A stretch of DNA of 26,470 bases, from IMG/VR virus record IMGVR_UViG_3300036823_000025, positions 1 through 26,470 of that record. One strand, 5' to 3'. The DNA comes from a virus. This document shows positions 23,586 to 26,470 of this stretch, in pieces (position 1 is the first letter of the stretch; every line of letters begins with the position of its first letter). The notes beneath the pieces are model-generated. The model searched no databases. It was not told the DNA's origin and saw only the letters and a list, made by a program, of their open reading frames with translations. The translations under genes and the position numbers were made by a program.

Positions 23586-24117
23586 CGGCGTCCTCGCCGG
23601 GAACCGGGGCCTGCGGGGTCTGGTCGACCGGGGGCTGGTCGCCTGCTGCCTGGATCAGCTTCTGGAGTTCGTTCAGCTGCGGCACTTCGAGTTCCAGGCG
23701 GCCGCCGTCCGGGCCGGTGATCTGGGTGACTGTCGGGCGGTCCAGGCCGTGGAGCTTCCGGTACTCGGCACCGATCTTGAGGCCGGTCTCGATCGCGCGC
23801 AGCTTTGCGGTGGGGTCGATGCGGCCGTGCTCGCAGTCCTCGCAGTGCAGGTCGTTGGTGACCATCGGCCAGACCTCGGCGTGCATCCGCTCAAGGCGCG
23901 CGGCCTGGATCTGCCGGAGCTCGTTGACCTTGTCGGCCTGGAGCTTCTCGGCAGCCTTCATCGCACGCCAGAGGTCCTTGCTGGCCGTCTTGGCGTTGCC
24001 CTTGTACGCGGGGATCCTCTCGGCGATCTCCTCGAACGAGGCGCCGCCGATCTTCATGGCGACGGCGGCGGCGCGGCGCTGCGCGGTCTCGGTGCGCTTG
24101 GCGGTGGATGCGGGCAT
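23569..24117 (-). CDS. terS: Terminase small subunit
   Basis: From ATG 24117 the product is 182 aa. An N-terminal helix-turn-helix-like region (AMKIGGASFEEIAERIPAYK, then GNAKTASKDLWRAMKAAEKL) would bind the packaging site. A central helical part (KVNELRQIQAARLERMHAEV) would drive ring assembly. A CEDC pair near residue 92 could bind metal. The C-terminus (QLNELQKLIQAAGDQP) is a plausible large-subunit contact. An ATG at 24204 would add 29 Gly/Arg/His-rich residues unlike the family, so 24117 is preferred, although neither has a clear ribosome binding site. A 14-codon ORF ends 2 nt before 24117 and may couple translation. Confidence 0.85.
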   Translation of the reverse strand: MPASTAKRTETAQRRAAAVAMKIGGASFEEIAERIPAYKGNAKTASKDLWRAMKAAEKLQADKVNELRQIQAARLERMHAEVWPMVTNDLHCEDCEHGRIDPTAKLRAIETGLKIGAEYRKLHGLDRPTVTQITGPDGGRLELEVPQLNELQKLIQAAGDQPPVDQTPQAPVPGEDAGGQEG

Positions 24118-24119
24118 GG

Positions 24120-24164
24120 CTACGCCGCCGTCCGGGTGACGGCGGCCGGGCTGGTGCTGCCCAT
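24120..24164 (-). CDS. Candidate 14-aa leader ORF coupled to terS
   Basis: On the minus strand AGGAG sits about 9 nt before ATG 24164. The frame runs 14 codons to TAG (24120), which is followed by CC and then the terS ATG. terS itself has no clear ribosome binding site, so re-initiation after this leader is plausible. It could also be coincidence. Confidence 0.22.
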   Translation of the reverse strand: MGSTSPAAVTRTAA

Positions 24165-24222
24165 GGCTGGCGCTCCTGCTCTCCCCGCGCCGATTCCCCA
24201 TCATGAGCGCTGATCGCGTGTC

Positions 24223-24657
24223 ATGATCCCCCGCATGGTGGGGATTCGGGCGGGACGAGCAGGTGCAGCTGTGCTGCTGGGTGCGGGGCTACTGGCCGGC
24301 GCGGCCGGCTGCGGGGGCGACAGCGGGAACAGCGGGCAGCCGCTGGGTGCACCGTCGTCGCTGTCTGCTTCGCTGCGGCCGGTGGTGGAGCGCGGGTTGG
24401 CCCAGGCGAACGGACCGGTGCCGGGGAAGCTACGGGCGGCGGACAGCGGGACGCCGGGCCGGCCGGAGCTGACGGCCTACCGCACGGAGGTGTTGCAGTT
24501 CGCGATGCTGTGCACCGTCCCGGACGACCAGGTGCAGGCGCTGGCCCAGCAGGCGAAGGCGTCGTGGAAGCAGCCGTCGCTGCTGGCCGCGCTCAAGGAG
24601 ATCGAGCTGCGGGTGTCGGCCGGCGTCTCCTGTACGGACGCCGCCGCGGGGTCCTGA
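24223..24657 (+). CDS. Small secreted lipoprotein, divergent from the terminase genes
   Basis: This 144-aa protein starts with basic residues, then a hydrophobic stretch (AAVLLGAGLLAGAAGC) ending at Cys30, a lipobox-type site (A-A-G-C, with Ala replacing the usual Leu at -3). A Gly/Ser-rich linker follows, then a helical domain with Cys97 and Cys137 that could form a disulfide. It should be anchored outside the membrane. It is one of only two plus-strand genes here and is followed 7 bp later by a strong hairpin, so it is its own transcription unit. Prophages often express such lipoproteins as superinfection-exclusion factors, but no specific family is recognised. ATG 24235 is an alternative start. 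Confidence 0.72.
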   Translation: MIPRMVGIRAGRAGAAVLLGAGLLAGAAGCGGDSGNSGQPLGAPSSLSASLRPVVERGLAQANGPVPGKLRAADSGTPGRPELTAYRTEVLQFAMLCTVPDDQVQALAQQAKASWKQPSLLAALKEIELRVSAGVSCTDAAAGS

Positions 24658-24664
24658 CTTAGTG

Positions 24665-24698
24665 GGGGTGGTCCACCGTGCAACCGGTGCACCACCCC
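24665..24698 (+). terminator. Hairpin terminator after the lipoprotein gene
   Basis: GGGGTGGT (24665-24672) pairs perfectly with ACCACCCC (24691-24698). Inside it, after a C-C mismatch, CACCG (24674-24678) pairs with CGGTG (24685-24689) around a 6-nt loop. It starts 7 bp after the lipoprotein stop and has no U-tract. Its symmetry could stop transcription from both strands, insulating the late operon from the region to its right. Confidence 0.75.
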
Positions 24699-24754
24699 AG
24701 GAAGGCCGCGGTCCGGGCGCCGGTGCCCATCCGGTTCGGGGGCGGTTCCTTCGT

Positions 24755-24828
24755 GGCGGGAGCCGGGTTCGCACCGGCGCCTGCGGTCTGATGGGGCGAC
24801 CGCCGAGGTACTGCTCCTCTATCCCGCA
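24755..24828 (-). tRNA. tRNA-like cloverleaf with enlarged anticodon loop
   Basis: The minus strand folds into a cloverleaf. Six acceptor pairs (24827-24822 with 24761-24756) are flanked by a T/C mismatch. T8 and A9 follow, then a 4-bp D stem (GAGG/CCTC) with loop AGCAGTA, a G at position 26, a 5-6-bp anticodon stem (GCGGTC/GACCGC), a 4-nt variable loop and a 5-bp T stem (GCCGG/CCGGC) with loop TGCGAAC. Conserved bases T8, A14, G15-C48, A21, T54, C56 and A58 are present. Odd points are G at 55, no GG pair in the D loop and a 9-nt anticodon loop (central triplet CCA) without T33. It may be a degenerate phage tRNA or a tRNA mimic. Confidence 0.4.
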
Positions 24829-25023
24829 TGCGCGCGGCACCGGGTTGTCCTTCGGCGCGGGGGTGCTCGAAAGGACGGGCCCGGTGCCGGGCGGCTGCTG
24901 TGCTGATCGCAGAGGTCTCCCAGGCTCCGCTCGGGGCTCGGCCTGCCCTGCGAGGGCACACAGAGATCATGTGATGAATCGCAGGATCGGCATACCCCGG
25001 CTACCCCGAGCGGTCCGCGCGGG
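24829..25023 (-). other. Non-coding stretch between tRNA-like element and small gene
   Basis: No convincing gene is seen in these 195 bases. A short hairpin GCCCT-GCG-AGGGC lies at 24945-24957 and an imperfect inverted repeat ATCA-TG-TGAT at 24967-24976. The motif ATCGCAG occurs near 24906 and again near 24980. A packaging (cos or pac) site would be expected on this side of the terminase genes, but I cannot identify one by eye. Confidence 0.3.
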
Positions 25024-25275
25024 TCAGTTCAGTGGGAGTGAACCCCGGGCGCGGTTCAGGAAGCCGAGGATCTGCGCGGCCGGATCCGTCAGGGCGTCGG
25101 CGGATTCGGCGTAGGCCAGTGTCCGGGCGCCGCCGCGGTGGTGGTCGTGGCCGGGGGTGGTGCTGTCGTCGAGGAGCGGGCCGGCGGGGATGGGCGCGAT
25201 GGAGTGGGAACGCTCCCAGTTCTGCCCGGGGATCCGCTGGGCCGGGACGCGGGCGAGCTGCGGGTTCATGGGCAT
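25024..25275 (-). CDS. Small hypothetical protein (83 aa)
   Basis: ATG 25275 has an excellent ribosome binding site: GAGGAGG ending 5 nt upstream on the minus strand. The protein has an N-terminal Pro/Arg segment (QLARVPAQRIPGQNWERSHS), a Gly/His-rich middle (STTPGHDHHRGGARTLAY) and a helical C-terminus (ADALTDPAAQILGFLNRARG). There is no signal peptide, membrane segment or known motif. It is divergent from the regulator gene across a palindrome-rich region, so the regulator may control it. Small genes next to XRE regulators of this kind are common in Streptomyces, but this one does not resemble the usual DUF397 partner. Confidence 0.6.
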   Translation of the reverse strand: MPMNPQLARVPAQRIPGQNWERSHSIAPIPAGPLLDDSTTPGHDHHRGGARTLAYAESADALTDPAAQILGFLNRARGSLPLN

Positions 25276-25373
25276 GGTGGCCTCCTCGACGGTTGTGCAT
25301 GCGCACCGCAGCGCCGTGGTGCTGTGCGTGGTGCGGTCGTCTCTGCTGTCGAGGCCGTGCCGTGCTTGATCAT
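25266..25373 (-). CDS. Candidate 35-aa ORF upstream of the small gene
   Basis: ATG 25373 is preceded on the minus strand by GGGGGAGG about 11 nt upstream. The ORF runs 35 codons, Thr/Ala/Arg-rich, and its TGA overlaps an internal ATG (25269) of the 83-aa gene in ATGA form. That arrangement would allow translational coupling. The sequence is of low complexity, so it may be a chance ORF. Confidence 0.22.
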   Translation of the reverse strand: MIKHGTASTAETTAPRTAPRRCGAHAQPSRRPPCP

Positions 25374-25400
25374 GGTGTGCGGTGCCTCCCCCCTACACGT

Positions 25401-25434
25401 GCAGTACTGCCGCGATTACTTGGCGTGTGCACAC
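25401..25434. promoter_or_regulatory. Pair of perfect 10-bp palindromes (candidate operators)
   Basis: GCAGTACTGC (25401-25410) and GTGTGCACAC (25425-25434) are both perfect palindromes with centres 24 bp apart, in the divergent region between the 83-aa gene and the regulator gene. An imperfect relative, GTGCATGCGCAC, lies at 25295-25306 just upstream of the 83-aa gene's ribosome binding site. They could bind the XRE regulator encoded to the right or a dimeric phage repressor. The assignment is inference from symmetry and position only. Confidence 0.35.
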
Positions 25435-25511
25435 CGAGCGCATGCGGTCCCTGGCGTTGGGTGACCAACTGCTGGGACGTCAGGGATATCACGGGGAGCT
25501 GACCAGTGGTG

Positions 25512-25539
25512 AGGAAGTGGGAGTTCCTGTCGGTAGCAT
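25512..25539 (+). promoter_or_regulatory. Candidate regulator promoter with overlapping inverted repeat
   Basis: TAGCAT (25534-25539) fits a TANNNT -10 hexamer and lies about 41 nt before the regulator ATG. The expected -35 position (about 25510-25516, TGAGGAA) is a poor match to consensus. It is covered by an inverted repeat AGGAA-N7-TTCCT (25512-25528), which would suit autoregulation by steric block. Confidence 0.3.
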
Positions 25540-25580
25540 GAAAAGTCGCCCCCGGGTGAGCCGACAGACCGGAGCCGAGC

Positions 25581-26470
25581 ATGGAAGACGACGACCACTC
25601 TGCGCAACTGAAAGAGCTGCTGACCGCAAAACGTGCAGCTGTCGACCCGGCATGGTTCGGTGAGCGCCTGGACCAGTTCTCCCCGCGGACCGGGCCCGGC
25701 CTGACGCAGCACGACCTCGGGACGCTGACCGGGAAGTCCGGCCGACACGTGGGGAACCTGGAGTCCGGGCGGGCCGCGAACCCCTCGGCGGTGTGGCTGG
25801 AGTCCATCGTCACCGTGCTGGGCATGTCCCCCGACGAACGGATCCTGCTCTACCGCCTCGCGGTCGGCCACGACCCGTTCCCGGACCTGACCCTGACCAC
25901 GCTGCCCAGCGGCGTCCGGCCACCGTGGGAGGCGATCCTGCAGGCGACCGCCTACCCGGGTTACGTCTCCGGCCCGTTCTGGGACGTCGAGTTCTGCAAC
26001 TCCCAGTACGAGGAACTCCTGCCCGGGTTCGACCTGGCCGGGCACCGCAACGTCATGCGGTACTGCCTGCTCGACAAGGACGCCCGCGAGAACCTGCTCC
26101 TGAACTGGCTCGAGGACTGGGCTGTCCCGATGGTGGCCCAGGTGAAGTCGGCGATGCCGATCCTGCGCGAGCACGAACGCATGCAGGCCCTGGTCGAGGA
26201 CCTGCGCACCGACGCGGTCGTCGACCGGCTCTGGCGCGGCATCCCCCACGACGTGATGACGAAGGTCCACCCGAACGGGGACCAGCGCGCGATCTGCCAC
26301 CCGCGGTTCGGCCGACAGACGCTCTACATCGCCGCGTCGACGCCGATGGGGTACGACGGGCACCGAATCATCGTCCTGGTGCCGACCGCGATGCCGGCGC
26401 AGCCGTCCGCGTCGGCGCAGATGTGGCGCGGGTACGGCACCGCGGCCGCGGGCGCTGCCGAGGCGATGCG
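25581..26470 (+). CDS. XRE-family regulator with MmyB-type ligand-binding domain (partial, runs off right edge)
   Basis: ATG 25581, with GGAG about 6 nt upstream, opens 296 codons with no stop before the window edge. Residues 26-95 are a Cro/C1-type helix-turn-helix (GLTQHDLGTLTGKSGRHVGN, followed by LESGRAANPS). Residues about 118-270 resemble the MmyB-like (MLTR) C-terminal domain: AYPGYVSGPFWDVEFCNSQY, NWLEDWAVPMVAQVK, then FGRQTLYIAASTPMGYDGHR. Such regulators are abundant in Streptomyces, where several control secondary metabolism or morphology; the ligand here is unknown. It may be a phage regulator or a host gene flanking a prophage. The family call is strong; its link to the phage is inferred. 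Confidence 0.85.
   Translation, partial: MEDDDHSAQLKELLTAKRAAVDPAWFGERLDQFSPRTGPGLTQHDLGTLTGKSGRHVGNLESGRAANPSAVWLESIVTVLGMSPDERILLYRLAVGHDPFPDLTLTTLPSGVRPPWEAILQATAYPGYVSGPFWDVEFCNSQYEELLPGFDLAGHRNVMRYCLLDKDARENLLLNWLEDWAVPMVAQVKSAMPILREHERMQALVEDLRTDAVVDRLWRGIPHDVMTKVHPNGDQRAICHPRFGRQTLYIAASTPMGYDGHRIIVLVPTAMPAQPSASAQMWRGYGTAAAGAAEAM

Noticed and set aside
24659-24970. Minus-strand frame of 103 codons right of the lipoprotein gene
   Set aside because: It has no ribosome binding site, and it overlaps the terminator hairpin and the tRNA-like element.
24662-25114. Plus-strand frame of 150 codons after the lipoprotein hairpin
   Set aside because: It starts inside the hairpin, runs through the tRNA-like element and into the 83-aa gene, and has no motif.
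25416-26363. Minus-strand frame of 315 codons opposite the regulator
   Set aside because: The plus strand encodes a clear helix-turn-helix and MmyB-type protein there; the antisense product is low in complexity.

Overview
The window is a high-GC (roughly 70%) late-gene block of a siphovirus or prophage from an actinomycete, most likely Streptomyces or a relative. The evidence is the dense GC-rich coding with ATGA/GTGA stop-start overlaps, the classical packaging-head-connector-tail-lysis gene order, and an XRE regulator with an MmyB-type C-terminal domain at the right edge. No integrase, replication gene or attachment site is visible, so prophage versus phage genome cannot be settled here.

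Almost everything is transcribed leftwards (minus strand). From right to left: terminase small and large subunits (24117-22005), portal (21932-20034), scaffold-like protein (19968-19189), a gpD-like decoration protein carrying an inserted domain (19070-18336), lambda E-type major capsid protein (18314-17247) and a small partner (17247-16912). A 15-bp perfect hairpin follows. Next come a connector cluster with overlapping genes (16818-13513), the major tail protein (13394-12894), a second hairpin (11-bp stem), and tail assembly chaperones joined by a GGGAAAA -1 frameshift site (12789-11837). The tape measure protein (11806-6770), distal tail protein, a tail-tip protein, a Gp37-like hub protein and a fiber with twenty 10-residue repeats complete the tail. 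The left end holds a papain-like C1 cysteine peptidase and a CHAP endolysin with a peptidoglycan-binding domain that runs off the left edge.

The right 2.3 kb is different. A lipoprotein gene lies on the plus strand, divergent from the terminase genes and followed by a strong hairpin. Next are a tRNA-like cloverleaf on the minus strand, a small minus-strand gene with a good ribosome binding site, and a 300-bp divergent region rich in palindromes. The last gene is the XRE/MmyB-type regulator, which runs off the right edge.

The structural genes are those of an ordinary long-tailed phage. The items most worth a second look are the C1 peptidase, whose usual active-site Gln segment is separated from the catalytic Cys by an insertion; the decoration-protein domain insertion; the tRNA-like cloverleaf with an enlarged anticodon loop; the divergent lipoprotein (a possible superinfection-exclusion factor); the module-boundary hairpins; and several unannotated small ORFs.
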